Source: Duganella radicis
GTDB taxonomy: Bacteria > Pseudomonadota > Gammaproteobacteria > Burkholderiales > Burkholderiaceae_D
DNA length: 64,000 nucleotides
NCBI RefSeq assembly: GCF_009720825.1
Contig: NZ_WNKY01000017.1
Location: 54,283 to 118,282, forward strand
Direction of reading: 5' to 3'
The notes below the pieces were generated by a model that worked only from the letters and a program-made list of their open reading frames with translations, did not search any database and had not been told where the DNA came from. Below, piece by piece: positions 33,191 through 41,313 of the stretch. Made by a program: the position numbers and the translations under genes. Numbering within the stretch: the stretch's first letter is position 1; every line of letters starts with the position of its first letter.

Positions 33191-33246
33191 CGTCATGCCG
33201 GCGCAGGCCGGAATCCAATTGGGTTCCGGCCTGCGCCGGAACGACG
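33191..33246. repeat. REP-like palindrome
   Basis: A 16-bp perfect stem, CCGGCGCAGGCCGGAA (33198-33213) with its complement at 33224-33239, is extended on both sides by near-matching bases (CGTC at the outer ends) and by a CCAATTGG centre. It resembles the very common dispersed palindromes of the CGTCATTCCGGCGCAGGCCGGAATCC type. It lies between a desaturase gene and the rpmG terminator. Confidence 0.7.
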
Positions 33247-33281
33247 TAGCTTAACTTTCTGCTTTCAACCCGGCAGGACGT

Positions 33282-33311
33282 AAAAAAGCCACTCCGCGGA
33301 GTGGCTTTTTT
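33282..33311 (-). terminator. Bidirectional terminator after rpmG
   Basis: GCCACTCCGCGGAGTGGC is a perfect palindrome (33288-33305) flanked by six A and six T residues, 18 bases after the rpmG stop codon. It can also stop transcription from the desaturase side. Confidence 0.9.
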
Positions 33312-33329
33312 CGTAGAAGCGAAGATCGA

Positions 33330-33497
33330 TTACTTGATCTTGGTTTCTTTGTAGATCACGTGCTTGCGTGCTTTAGGATCAAACTTGGTGATCTCCATTT
33401 TCGCAGGCATGGTGCGCTTGTTTTTGGTCGTGGTGTAGAAGTGACCCGTACCAGCGGTCGATTCCAGCTTGATTTTGTCGCGGCCAGTTTTTGCCAT
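33330..33497 (-). CDS. rpmG: 50S ribosomal protein L33
   Basis: A 55-residue reverse-strand frame starts [20 protein letters not shown] and ends [18 protein letters not shown], matching bacterial L33. It has none of the CXXC pairs of the zinc-binding form, so it is the zinc-free type. It lies 16 bp after rpmB in the usual rpmB-rpmG operon, with a ribosome site (GGGAGCTACTACC region) before the ATG and a strong terminator after the stop. L33 sits in the large subunit near the E site. Confidence 0.97.
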   Translation of the reverse strand: MAKTGRDKIKLESTAGTGHFYTTTKNKRTMPAKMEITKFDPKARKHVIYKETKIK

Positions 33498-33513
33498 GGT
33501 AGTAGCTCCCTAT

Positions 33514-33750
33514 TTAGACTTTTTCGCCACGGGCGCGCATGTCGGCCAGAACGGCATCGATGCCGACCTTGTCGATTACACGCAGACCAGCGTTGGACAG
33601 ACGCAGGGAGACCCAGCGGTTTTCAGATTCAACAAAAATACGACGGTTCTGCAGGTTAGGCAGGAAACGACGTTTGGTTTTGTTGTTTGCGTGGGAAACG
33701 TTGTTGCCGACCATCGGCTTCTTCCCAGTAACTTGGCAAACACGTGCCAT
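33514..33750 (-). CDS. rpmB: 50S ribosomal protein L28
   Basis: The 78-residue protein begins [20 protein letters not shown] and continues [19 protein letters not shown], matching L28 of the large subunit. It has one cysteine only, so no zinc site. The ATG at 33750 follows AAGGAG; an upstream in-frame start at 33771 is not needed. It is the first gene of the rpmB-rpmG operon and has a well-formed promoter 40-70 bases upstream. A TTCCAAAATTGGAA palindrome lies in the leader (33771-33784). Confidence 0.97.
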   Translation of the reverse strand: MARVCQVTGKKPMVGNNVSHANNKTKRRFLPNLQNRRIFVESENRWVSLRLSNAGLRVIDKVGIDAVLADMRARGEKV

Positions 33751-33791
33751 AACGCACTCCTTAAAAGACATTCCAAAATTGGAAAAACAAG

Positions 33792-33820
33792 AGTATATCC
33801 AAAAAAATCAGGTTTTTCAA
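33792..33820 (-). promoter_or_regulatory. Promoter of rpmB-rpmG
   Basis: On the reverse strand a -35 TTGAAA (33820-33815) and a -10 TATACT (33797-33792) are separated by exactly 17 bases. Confidence 0.75.
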
Positions 33821-33911
33821 TCACTTACGAAAAACAATGGTGTCTTGATCGCGTGAGAAAATTTAACAATTGTGAATTCGCGCGTAAACCCTTGAGCGGA
33901 TAGGGGTAAAC

Positions 33912-34586
33912 CTAGAGTTGCCCGTGCTCGGCGAAGGAGTGGATCTGGTGTCCGGCCACCACAAAATGGTCGAGGATGCGGATATCGACCAGCGCCAGCG
34001 CCTGCATCAGGGCGCGCGTCAGCAGCAGGTCCGATTCGCTGGGCTCGGGCGTGCCGGACGGGTGGTTGTGCGCCAGCATGACGCTGGCGGCGTTGCGCGC
34101 CAGCGCTTCCTTGACCACTTCGCGCGGATAAACCGAAGTATGCGTCAGCGTGCCGCGAAACATTTCCTTGGCGTCGATCAGGCGGTTTTTCACGTCCAGG
34201 AACAGCACGTGGAAGGATTCGAAGGACTTGGCGGCAAAGGTGGTGCGCAGATATTCCTTCACCGCGCGCGGAGAGTTGAGCGCGCAACCGTTCTGGATTT
34301 CCTCCAGCAGCGCGCGCCGCGCCAGTTCCAGCACCGCTTGCAGCTGGGTGAACTTGGCCGGCCCGAGCCCTTTGACGACGGCGAATTCGCTCAGGCTGGC
34401 GCCGAACAATTTTTGCAGCGAGCCGAAGTGACGCATCATCTCGGCGCCCAGTTGCACGGCGTCCTTGCCCATGACGCCGGTGCGCAGGAAGATGGCCAGC
34501 AGCTCGGCATCCGACAGCGCTTGCGCGCCTTCGCGTATCAGCCGCTCGCGCGGGCGTTTTTCTTGCGGCCAGTCCATTATTGGCAT
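33912..34586 (-). CDS. radC: RadC family JAB/MPN domain protein
   Basis: The 224-residue protein has an N-terminal helix-hairpin-helix-like region (residues about 20-85, with GLGPAKFTQLQAVLELARR) and a C-terminal JAB/MPN metalloprotease-like domain with the JAMM motif HNHPSGTPEPSESD near residue 172. The family was named as a DNA repair gene, but its true role is unsettled. The ATG at 34586 is preceded by a strong GAGGAGG ribosome site. That site lies in one arm of a perfect 11-bp inverted repeat. It is divergent from the FKBP/ispH operon. Confidence 0.92.
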   Translation of the reverse strand: MPIMDWPQEKRPRERLIREGAQALSDAELLAIFLRTGVMGKDAVQLGAEMMRHFGSLQKLFGASLSEFAVVKGLGPAKFTQLQAVLELARRALLEEIQNGCALNSPRAVKEYLRTTFAAKSFESFHVLFLDVKNRLIDAKEMFRGTLTHTSVYPREVVKEALARNAASVMLAHNHPSGTPEPSESDLLLTRALMQALALVDIRILDHFVVAGHQIHSFAEHGQL

Positions 34587-34589
34587 GAT

Positions 34590-34650
34590 GATCCTCCTCG
34601 ATAGACTAATTACTTTGCACCAGCTGTGGCGCGAGAAGGCGAGGAGGATC
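34590..34650 (-). promoter_or_regulatory. 11-bp inverted repeat with the radC ribosome site in one arm
   Basis: GATCCTCCTCG (34590-34600) and CGAGGAGGATC (34640-34650) are perfect complements 39 bases apart. In the leftward radC transcript the first arm reads as an anti-Shine-Dalgarno and the second contains the GAGGAGG site. The right arm also lies just upstream of a TACAAT -10-like box for the rightward FKBP gene, so an operator role is possible too. Confidence 0.5.
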
Positions 34651-34698
34651 AAAGGTGGCTTACAATATAGGCTTTGTCAGTTCACACTAGCTTAAGTC

Positions 34699-35151
34699 AT
34701 GTCTAACGAGCAACCTGTCGTCACCGCGTCGTCGTATCTCACCCTGAACTATCGTCTGGCTTCGCTGGACGGCACCGATATCGTCACCACCTTTGCCACC
34801 ACGCCCGCCACGCTGCTGATGGGCCAGGGCCAGCTGGCGCCGGTGCTGGAAGAATTGCTGATCGGCCTGCCGGAAGGCACGCACAAGACCTTCGACCTGG
34901 AGCCGGGCGTCGGCTTCGGCCCGCGCAATCCTGAACTGATCCGCGAGGTCAGCCGCGCCACGCTGGACGCCAACTCGGCGCCGGACGCCAATTACCAGAT
35001 CGGCGACCTGGTCGACTTCGCCGCGCCGGGCGGCGGCCGCTTCGCCGGCATCCTGCGCGAACTGGGCGAGGAAACCTGTCTGTTCGACTTCAACCACCCG
35101 CTGGCCGGCCAGCCCCTGAAGTTTGAAGTGCAACTGATTTCGGTGCTGTGA
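34699..35151 (+). CDS. fkpB: FKBP-type peptidyl-prolyl cis-trans isomerase (SlyD/FkpB family)
   Basis: The 150-residue cytoplasmic isomerase has the SlyD-like layout: FKBP half-domain ([19 protein letters not shown], then [22 protein letters not shown] shortened by an inserted flap), IF domain around [17 protein letters not shown], and the closing [16 protein letters not shown] motif. It would speed prolyl isomerisation in folding. Its stop overlaps the ispH start by one base (TGATG), the conserved fkpB-ispH pairing seen in many proteobacteria. The promoter lies in the short divergent region with radC. Confidence 0.9.
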   Translation: MSNEQPVVTASSYLTLNYRLASLDGTDIVTTFATTPATLLMGQGQLAPVLEELLIGLPEGTHKTFDLEPGVGFGPRNPELIREVSRATLDANSAPDANYQIGDLVDFAAPGGGRFAGILRELGEETCLFDFNHPLAGQPLKFEVQLISVL

Positions 35152-36116
35152 TGAGCGATAAAGAACTCCTGTTGGCCCAGCCGCGCGGTTTCTGCGCCGG
35201 CGTCGACCGCGCGATTGAAATCGTCGAGCGCGCCTTGCAGCAATTCGGCGCGCCCATCTACGTGCGCCACGAAATCGTCCATAACGCTTATGTGGTGGCC
35301 GATTTGCGCGCAAAAGGCGCTATCTTCATCGAAGAGCTCAGCGAGGTGCCGGCCGGCCAAACGCTGGTGTTCTCGGCCCACGGCGTGTCCAAGGCGGTGC
35401 GCGCGGAAGCCGATGCGCGCGGTTTCAGCATTTTCGACGCCACTTGCCCGCTGGTGACCAAGGTGCACGTGGAAGTGGCCAAGATGCGCAAGCAGGGCTG
35501 CGAAATCATCATGATCGGCCACGACGGCCACCCGGAAGTCGAAGGCACCATGGGCCAGACCGAAGAAGGCATGTATCTGGTGGAAACCGTGGCTGACGTG
35601 GAAAAGCTGCAAGTGACCAAGCCGGACCAGCTGGCCTATGTGTCGCAGACCACGCTGTCGGTGGACGACACCGCCGACATCATCGAAGCGCTCAAGCGCA
35701 AGTTCCCGGCGATTATCGAGCCGAAGAAGGGCGATATCTGCTACGCCACCACCAACCGCCAGGAAGCCGTGAAGTTCATGGCGCCGCAGGTGGAAGTGGT
35801 GATTGTGGTCGGCAGCCCGAACAGCTCCAACTCCAACCGCCTGCGGGAAGTGGCGGAAAAGAAGGGCACGCCGGCCTATATGGTCGACAACGCCACCCAG
35901 ATCAATCCCGCCTGGCTGGAAGGCAAGCTGCGCGTGGGCGTGACGGCTGGCGCCTCGGCGCCGGAAGTGCTGGTGCAAGCCGTGATCGACCGCCTGAAGG
36001 AATTGGGCGTGCGCAGCGTGCGTCCGCTGGAGGGCGTGGAGGAAAACGTCACCTTCCCATTGCCGAAGGGCCTGGATGGTGTCCAAAAAACCGCACCAGC
36101 CGGGGGCGCGGCCTGA
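35151..36116 (+). CDS. ispH: 4-hydroxy-3-methylbut-2-enyl diphosphate reductase
   Basis: The 321-residue iron-sulfur enzyme makes IPP and DMAPP in the last step of the MEP isoprenoid pathway. The three cluster cysteines are visible in [32 protein letters not shown] and [14 protein letters not shown]. The HEIVHN and [14 protein letters not shown] motifs hold the substrate-binding histidines, and [10 protein letters not shown] closes the site. Translation is coupled to fkpB by a one-base overlap. The start is the ATG at 35151, not the GTG one codon earlier. Confidence 0.97.
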   Translation: MSDKELLLAQPRGFCAGVDRAIEIVERALQQFGAPIYVRHEIVHNAYVVADLRAKGAIFIEELSEVPAGQTLVFSAHGVSKAVRAEADARGFSIFDATCPLVTKVHVEVAKMRKQGCEIIMIGHDGHPEVEGTMGQTEEGMYLVETVADVEKLQVTKPDQLAYVSQTTLSVDDTADIIEALKRKFPAIIEPKKGDICYATTNRQEAVKFMAPQVEVVIVVGSPNSSNSNRLREVAEKKGTPAYMVDNATQINPAWLEGKLRVGVTAGASAPEVLVQAVIDRLKELGVRSVRPLEGVEENVTFPLPKGLDGVQKTAPAGGAA

Positions 36117-36338
36117 CAATTCTCTGGACGGCGCGCGGAATATAATTCAGCGCCGTTGGTATTATTCCACGATTAGTTTTTCGGAATTATCGCTATCATT
36201 TGCAACGCTCTAAATGAGTGACGAGACACCAATCAGGCATGAAACTTGCAGCGTAGGCATGCAGTCAACGGCGGCACTACGGGGACACCCGGGTGCCGTT
36301 TTTGTTACATGGTCGCATAACAATAGGTAAAGGCGGAA
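36117..36338 (+). promoter_or_regulatory. Leader of the liv operon with an attenuator-like hairpin
   Basis: This 222-bp gap ends with a terminator-like structure: CGGCAC (36272-36277) and CGGG pair with CCCG and GTGCCG (36293-36298), followed by five T residues, 35 bases before the livH ATG. Upstream is AT-rich sequence with several -10-like boxes. Either a leader is regulated by attenuation or a small RNA is encoded here. No leader peptide rich in branched-chain codons was seen. Confidence 0.4.
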
Positions 36339-37268
36339 ATGGATACTTTTATCCAACAAATCATTAACGGGCTGGTGCTGGGCAGCATGTACGCACTGGT
36401 CGCGCTGGGCTACACCATGGTGTACGGCGTGCTGAATCTGATTAACTTCGCCCACGGCGATGTGCTGATGATCGGCGCCATGACCGGTCTCACCATTCTC
36501 AACATCCTCAACCAGCACTTCCCCGATTTGCCCGGTTATATCAAGCTGGCGATCGCCATTGGCGGCGCGGTCCCGGTGTGCATGATCGTCAATGTCATCA
36601 TCGAGCGCGTGGCGTACCGCAGCCTGCGCAATGCGCCACGGCTGGCGCCGCTGATCACCGCGATCGGCGTGTCGACCCTGCTGAATACCTTCGCCATGAT
36701 GATCTGGGGCCGCAACCCGCTGCCTTTCCCGCAACTGCTGCCATCTGATCCTATCTCCATCGGCGGCGCGCTGATCTCGCCGACCCAGATTCTGCTGCTG
36801 GCGCTGGCGCTGGTGTCGATGGCCGGCCTGGTGCTGTTGGTCGAGAAAACCCGCATGGGCCGCGCCATGCGCGCCACGGCGGAAAACCCGCGCGTGGCCG
36901 GCCTGATGGGCGTGGATTCGAACAAGGTGATCATCGCCACCTTCGCGCTGGGCGCGGCGCTGGCGGCGGTGGCCGGCGTGATGTGGGGCGCCAACTACGC
37001 CTCGATCCAGTTCTCGATGGGCTTCCTGCCCGGCCTCAAAGCCTTCTGCGCGGCGGTGCTGGGCGGCATCGGCAATATTTATGGCGCCATGCTGGGCGGT
37101 ATCGTGCTGGGCATTATTGAAAGCCTGGGCGCCGGCTACATCGGCGACCTGACCGGCGGCTTCCTCGGCAGCCATTATCAAGACATCTTCGCCTTCGTCG
37201 TGCTGATCCTGGTGCTGACGGTGCGTCCGTCCGGCATCATGGGCGAACGCGTGGCGGACCGCGCGTAA
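36339..37268 (+). CDS. livH: Branched-chain amino acid ABC transporter permease LivH
   Basis: The 309-residue inner-membrane permease has about eight hydrophobic segments and the family signature GLVLGSMYALVALGYTMVYG near the start, plus the coupling loop ENPRVAGLMGVDSNKVI, where the ATPase docks. With LivM it forms the channel of a leucine/isoleucine/valine importer. Four genes, livHMGF, are closely spaced with gaps of 9 and 13 bp and a 1-bp overlap. The periplasmic binding protein gene is not in the window. The ribosome site is AAGGCGG. Confidence 0.94.
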   Translation: MDTFIQQIINGLVLGSMYALVALGYTMVYGVLNLINFAHGDVLMIGAMTGLTILNILNQHFPDLPGYIKLAIAIGGAVPVCMIVNVIIERVAYRSLRNAPRLAPLITAIGVSTLLNTFAMMIWGRNPLPFPQLLPSDPISIGGALISPTQILLLALALVSMAGLVLLVEKTRMGRAMRATAENPRVAGLMGVDSNKVIIATFALGAALAAVAGVMWGANYASIQFSMGFLPGLKAFCAAVLGGIGNIYGAMLGGIVLGIIESLGAGYIGDLTGGFLGSHYQDIFAFVVLILVLTVRPSGIMGERVADRA

Positions 37269-37277
37269 GGAGGAACC

Positions 37278-38489
37278 ATGCTGAACTTCGATACCTCCCG
37301 CAATCCGCGCAAGGCCTACGCCAGCATGGCGGTGCTGATTGTTGCGCTGCTGGCTTTCCCATTCTTTGCCGCGCAGTTCGGTAACTCGTGGGTGCGCATT
37401 GCCGACATGGCGCTGCTGTACATCATGCTGGCCCTGGGCCTGAACATTGTGGTCGGCTTTGCCGGCCTGCTGGACCTGGGCTACATCGCGTTCTATGCGG
37501 TGGGCGCCTACCTGGCCGGCCTGCTGTCGTCGCCGCAGTTCGCCACCTTGCTGGAATCGGTGATCAACCAGTATCCGGCCTTGGGCGAGTCGCTGGTGGC
37601 GCTGCTGGGGCCGGAGATCCAGCAGAACGGCATCCACTTGTCGGTGTGGCTGATCGTGCCGCTGGCGGCGGCGCTGGCGGCCTTCTTTGGCGCCGTGCTG
37701 GGTGCGCCGACGTTGAAGCTGCGCGGCGACTACCTGGCCATCGTGACGCTGGGCTTCGGCGAGATCATCCGCATTTTCATGAACAACCTGAACGAGCCGA
37801 TCAACTTCACCAACGGCCCGCAGGGCATCAACCTGATCGACCCGATCAAGGTGTTCGGCGTGAATCTGGCCGGAGAGGCCGGCTCGCGCGCCACCGTGTT
37901 TATCGGCGGCTACGGCATGCCGTCGGTGAACGCCTACTACTTCCTGTTCCTGTTCCTGTGCGTGCTGGTGGTGTTTGTGACCTCGCGCCTGCAACACTCG
38001 CGCCTGGGCCGCGCCTGGGTGGCGATCCGCGAAGATGAGATTGCCGCCAAGGCCATGGGCATCAACACCCGCAACGTGAAGTTGCTGGCGTTTTCGATGG
38101 GCGCCTCGTTCGGCGGTATCGCCGGCGCCATGTTCGGCGCCTTCCAGGGCTTTGTGTCGCCGGAATCGTTCTCGCTGACCGAATCGATCGCCGTGCTGGC
38201 GATGGTGGTGCTGGGCGGTATCGGCCACATCCCGGGCGTGATCATGGGCGGTGCGCTGCTGGCGGCCTTGCCTGAGGTGCTGCGTCACGTGGTCGAGCCG
38301 CTGCAAGAAAAACTGTTCGGCCACGTGCTGATCGAGGCGGAAGTGCTGCGCCAGCTGTTGTACGGCCTGGCCATGGTGCTGATCATGCTGAATCGTCCGG
38401 CCGGCCTGTGGCCCGCGCCCAAGCATGAGGATCGCCCGGATGGCGATTCCGACACCAGGAATCAATCGTCCGGCGTGATGGCGGCTTGA
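37278..38489 (+). CDS. livM: Branched-chain amino acid ABC transporter permease LivM
   Basis: The 403-residue permease has about ten hydrophobic segments and the LivM signature ALGLNIVVGFAGLLDLGYIA, followed by YAVGAYLAGLL. The coupling loop IREDEIAAKAMGINTRNVKL is intact. It is somewhat longer than minimal LivM proteins, with an extracytoplasmic insert around residues 95-125. A charged hydrophilic tail closes the protein. It partners LivH, encoded nine bases upstream, and the ATPase LivG encoded 13 bases downstream. Confidence 0.94.
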   Translation: MLNFDTSRNPRKAYASMAVLIVALLAFPFFAAQFGNSWVRIADMALLYIMLALGLNIVVGFAGLLDLGYIAFYAVGAYLAGLLSSPQFATLLESVINQYPALGESLVALLGPEIQQNGIHLSVWLIVPLAAALAAFFGAVLGAPTLKLRGDYLAIVTLGFGEIIRIFMNNLNEPINFTNGPQGINLIDPIKVFGVNLAGEAGSRATVFIGGYGMPSVNAYYFLFLFLCVLVVFVTSRLQHSRLGRAWVAIREDEIAAKAMGINTRNVKLLAFSMGASFGGIAGAMFGAFQGFVSPESFSLTESIAVLAMVVLGGIGHIPGVIMGGALLAALPEVLRHVVEPLQEKLFGHVLIEAEVLRQLLYGLAMVLIMLNRPAGLWPAPKHEDRPDGDSDTRNQSSGVMAA

Positions 38490-38502
38490 GGAAGAGACAA
38501 TA

Positions 38503-39273
38503 ATGACTGAACAGGTAATTCTCCACATCGCCGGCGTCAACAAGCGTTTTGGCGGTTTGCAGGCGCTGACGGATGTTGGCATCAAGATCATGAAGGGCCA
38601 GATTTACGGCCTGATCGGCCCGAACGGCGCCGGCAAGACCACTTTCTTCAACGTGATTACCGGCCTGTACCAGCCGGACACCGGCACTTTCGAGCTGGCC
38701 GGCAAGCCGTATTCGCCGTCGGCGCCGCACGAGGTGGCCAAGGCTGGCATCGCCCGTACTTTCCAGAACATCCGCCTGTTTGGCGAGATGACGGCGCTGG
38801 AAAACGTCATGGTCGGCCGTCACGTGCGCTCGAAGCAGGGCGTGTTTGGCGCGATTTTCCGCCACAAGGCGGCGCGCGAAGAGGAAGCCGATATCCGCCG
38901 CCGCGCGCAGGAGTTGCTGGATTTTGTCGGCATCGGCCAGTTTGCCAGGCGCACCGCCAAGTTCCTGTCGTATGGCGACCAACGCCGTCTGGAAATCGCC
39001 CGCGCCCTGGCCACCGATCCGCAGCTGCTGGCGCTGGACGAGCCGGCGGCCGGCATGAACGCCACCGAGAAACTGGCGTTGCGCGAACTGTTGATCAAGA
39101 TCAAAGAACAGGGCAAGACGGTGTTGTTAATTGAACACGACGTCAAAATGATGATGAGCTTGTGCGACCGCCTGATGGTGCTGGAATACGGCAAACCGAT
39201 CGCGGAAGGTCTGCCGGCGGAAATACAAAGCAATCAGGCGGTGATTGACGCCTACCTCGGAGGATCGCATTAA
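38503..39273 (+). CDS. livG: Branched-chain amino acid ABC transporter ATPase LivG
   Basis: The 256-residue ATPase has Walker A GPNGAGKTTFFN near residue 40, a Q-loop (ARTFQNIRLFGEMTALENVM), a LSYGDQRRLEIARAL signature typical of LivG, Walker B LLALDEPAAGMN and the switch His in LIEHDVKMMM. Family-typical NATEK follows Walker B. It energises LivHM together with LivF. Its stop codon overlaps the livF start by one base. Confidence 0.95.
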   Translation: MTEQVILHIAGVNKRFGGLQALTDVGIKIMKGQIYGLIGPNGAGKTTFFNVITGLYQPDTGTFELAGKPYSPSAPHEVAKAGIARTFQNIRLFGEMTALENVMVGRHVRSKQGVFGAIFRHKAAREEEADIRRRAQELLDFVGIGQFARRTAKFLSYGDQRRLEIARALATDPQLLALDEPAAGMNATEKLALRELLIKIKEQGKTVLLIEHDVKMMMSLCDRLMVLEYGKPIAEGLPAEIQSNQAVIDAYLGGSH

Positions 39274-39995
39274 TGAGCGACAACGTTCTTAAAGTATCGG
39301 GACTGAAAGTCGCGTATGGCGGCATTAAAGCCGTCAAGGGTATCGATCTCGACGTAAATAAAGGGGAATTAATCGCCCTGATTGGCGCCAATGGCGCCGG
39401 TAAAACCACCACGCTGAAAGCCATTACCGGCACGCTGCCGCCATGCAAAGTCGAAGGCACGATTACTTATCAGGGCGAGGCTTTAAAAGGTAGTAAATCT
39501 TTTCATTTGGTGGAAAAGAAACTTGCGATGGTGCCGGAAGGTCGTGGCGTATTTACCCGCATGACGATTCAGGAGAATCTGATGATGGGCGCTTATACCC
39601 GCGACGACAAGGCCGGTATTGAATCCGATATTGCCAAATGGTTTGATGTATTCCCGCGTTTAAAAGAACGTGCGCAGCAATTGGCCGGGACTTTGTCTGG
39701 CGGTGAACAGCAGATGCTGGCGATGGCGCGGGCATTAATGTCGCATCCAAAGTTATTATTGCTGGATGAACCATCGATGGGTTTATCGCCGATTATGGTG
39801 GAAAAGATTTTCGAGGTGATTCGTAATGTCTCGAAAGAGGGCATTACCATTCTGCTGGTTGAGCAAAATGCGAAACTCGCATTGCAAGCCGCCCACCGTG
39901 GTTATGTCATGGACTCCGGCAATATCACCATGACTGGTAACGCCCAAGACATGCTGAACGATCCCCGCGTCAAAGCCGCTTACCTGGGCGAATAA
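39273..39995 (+). CDS. livF: Branched-chain amino acid ABC transporter ATPase LivF
   Basis: The 240-residue ATPase has Walker A GANGAGKTTTLK near residue 38, LSGGEQQMLAMARAL as signature, Walker B LLLLDEPSMGLSP and VEQNAKLAL with the switch residue replaced by Gln-Asn as in LivF. Its codon use is noticeably more AT-rich at third positions than livHMG just upstream. A terminator follows the stop, so livHMGF is a complete operon at its 3' end. Confidence 0.95.
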   Translation: MSDNVLKVSGLKVAYGGIKAVKGIDLDVNKGELIALIGANGAGKTTTLKAITGTLPPCKVEGTITYQGEALKGSKSFHLVEKKLAMVPEGRGVFTRMTIQENLMMGAYTRDDKAGIESDIAKWFDVFPRLKERAQQLAGTLSGGEQQMLAMARALMSHPKLLLLDEPSMGLSPIMVEKIFEVIRNVSKEGITILLVEQNAKLALQAAHRGYVMDSGNITMTGNAQDMLNDPRVKAAYLGE

Positions 39996-40015
39996 GCCTC
40001 CAACGCAGCCTGCAT

Positions 40016-40046
40016 AGCCGCTCCGAGCGATCCGAGCGGCTTTTTT
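40016..40046 (+). terminator. Rho-independent terminator after livF
   Basis: AGCCGCTC (40016-40023) pairs with GAGCGGCT (40034-40041), and six T residues run to 40046. Confidence 0.88.
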
Positions 40047-40076
40047 GTCGCCTTTTCATGCTAAAAATTGGCATGT

Positions 40077-40097
40077 GTAAGCTAATTTCTAGCTTAC
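40077..40097. promoter_or_regulatory. Palindrome upstream of mqsR, possible operator
   Basis: GTAAGCTA and TAGCTTAC pair perfectly around ATTTC, about 80 bases before the toxin start. Its A-CT/AG-T character loosely recalls the MqsA site of E. coli, but the linked antitoxin lacks the DNA-binding domain, so the binder is uncertain. Confidence 0.4.
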
Positions 40098-40177
40098 GAA
40101 AGACTGATCAGGAATAAGATCTCGCCTCCGAAACTATGTGCTAATAGCTGGACGTATCTAATGGGAGTAAACTCGTC

Positions 40178-40474
40178 ATGGAGAAGCACACGCCCAGCTA
40201 CAAACTATCGATTGTTAAACAGTACGTCGCCTTAGGCCGCGTACATGCTACGTCATCTGCATTGAGCGATGCGGGGTTGCTGGGTATGAATTTCGGTGAC
40301 ATGATGCATGTCATCATGTCACTTGCGCCGAGTGATTTCTACAAGAGCATGACTACTTATGCTAATCATCGAATCTGGCAGGATGTATATAAACCTAATA
40401 CGCCGTTTGGTAATATATATCTGAAATTAACGGTTCTTAATGATGTGGTGATTGTCTCTTTTAAAAAGAGGTGA
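40178..40474 (+). CDS. mqsR: MqsR family toxin (mRNA interferase)
   Basis: The 98-residue protein resembles E. coli MqsR along its whole length, including FYKSMTTYANHRIWQDVY and NIYLKLTVLNDVVIVSFKKR. The residues linked to RNase activity in E. coli (Lys in FYKSM, Gln in IWQDVY, Tyr in IYLKL, Lys in SFKK) are all kept, so it is likely active. MqsR cuts mRNA mainly at GCU/GCA in E. coli. The toxin comes first and the antitoxin follows 3 bp later, the typical order. Local GC is much lower than the flanks, suggesting transfer. Confidence 0.93.
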   Translation: MEKHTPSYKLSIVKQYVALGRVHATSSALSDAGLLGMNFGDMMHVIMSLAPSDFYKSMTTYANHRIWQDVYKPNTPFGNIYLKLTVLNDVVIVSFKKR

Positions 40475-40477
40475 CAT

Positions 40478-40702
40478 ATGATATGCGGAGCTTGTGGCGC
40501 AAATCAGTTATCGCATGATGTACGCGATTTTCCGTATCTTTATAAAGGCAAAAAAATAGTCATCGCGTCCCTGGAGGCGGACTATTGCGCGGCCTGTGGT
40601 GAAGTCATTTTGGACGCTCATGGGGCTTCCCGATTGAGTGCCCTGATACGTGAATTTCAGCAGCGTGTGGATAATGGAGAAAAAAAAAGCCTCGATATGT
40701 AA
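40478..40702 (+). CDS. Short MqsA/YgiT-type zinc-finger antitoxin without HTH domain
   Basis: The 74-residue protein matches the N-terminal half of MqsA: CGAC at residues 3-6, DVRDFPYLYKGKKIVIASLE in the middle, and CAAC near residue 40, giving the four zinc ligands. E. coli MqsA has 131 residues with a C-terminal Xre-type helix-turn-helix; that half is absent here. The N-terminal zinc domain is the part that binds and blocks MqsR, so neutralisation may be kept while operator binding is lost. Its last codons form the left arm of the terminator. The start sits 3 bp after the toxin stop. Confidence 0.88.
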   Translation: MICGACGANQLSHDVRDFPYLYKGKKIVIASLEADYCAACGEVILDAHGASRLSALIREFQQRVDNGEKKSLDM

Positions 40703-40717
40703 TCGAGGCTTTTTTTT
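40682..40717 (+). terminator. Terminator overlapping the antitoxin 3' end
   Basis: AGCCTCGAT (40688-40696) pairs with ATCGAGGCT (40702-40710) around ATGTA, flanked by eight A and eight T residues. The antitoxin stop codon (40700-40702) lies at the edge of the loop. It can also end the leftward phasin transcript. Confidence 0.93.
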
Positions 40718-40752
40718 CGGTGCCGGCGCCCTACCGCGCCGGCGGCCGGGAA

Positions 40753-41313
40753 TTACTTCTTGGCTGGAGCGGCTTTAGCAGCAGCGGCGCTGAATTGATT
40801 TACGGCGGCGCTCAGGTTGGTTTCCAGCGATTCAACAGCTTGTTTAGCGGTTTTGGTGAATTGCTCGTAACCAGCGCTGGCGTTGCCGATAGCCGATTTA
40901 AACAGGGCCACGGCATTTTCGGTGCCGGCTGGGGCGTTTTTGCTCACTTCTTCAACCAACGAAATAACTTTACGGTTGGTTTCGGCGATTTGGGTTTCAG
41001 CGGCTTTGCTGAATTCAGCGCCGGTGCTCGAAGCGATGGTTGCCAGGTGACGGCCATAAGCGATGGTTTTTTCAGCGCTTGGTTGAGCCTGAGCGGTGGC
41101 CAGCGAGAAGAATTCTTGTGGGTCTTTAGCGGCCAGCAGTTGCTTGGTGGTGGCCGAAGTTTCTTCCAGCGATGCTTTGGCGGCGGTCAGGTTCAGGTCG
41201 ACGAATTTCTCCACGCCTTCGAAAGCTTTGTTGGTCAGGGTCGAGAAAATAGCGAACTGGGCTTCAAAGTTGGCTTTGGTCGCATTCGAGAATTGCTCAG
41301 GAATCGAAAACAT
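40753..41313 (-). CDS. phaP: Phasin family protein (PHA granule-associated)
   Basis: The 186-residue protein is almost wholly helical and amphipathic, with the phasin start [20 protein letters not shown] and the typical middle [20 protein letters not shown]. It ends in an Ala/Lys-rich tail. Phasins coat polyhydroxyalkanoate granules and limit their size. No PHA synthesis genes are in the window, which is usual as phasins are often unlinked. An AT-rich 337-bp region lies upstream. The symbol reflects the family, not a proven paralogue number. Confidence 0.9.
   Translation of the reverse strand: MFSIPEQFSNATKANFEAQFAIFSTLTNKAFEGVEKFVDLNLTAAKASLEETSATTKQLLAAKDPQEFFSLATAQAQPSAEKTIAYGRHLATIASSTGAEFSKAAETQIAETNRKVISLVEEVSKNAPAGTENAVALFKSAIGNASAGYEQFTKTAKQAVESLETNLSAAVNQFSAAAAKAAPAKK

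Noticed and set aside
36210..38591. A 793-residue reverse-strand open frame
   Set aside because: Antisense shadow of livH and livM, rich in His, Gln and Arg; the sense genes have complete family motifs.
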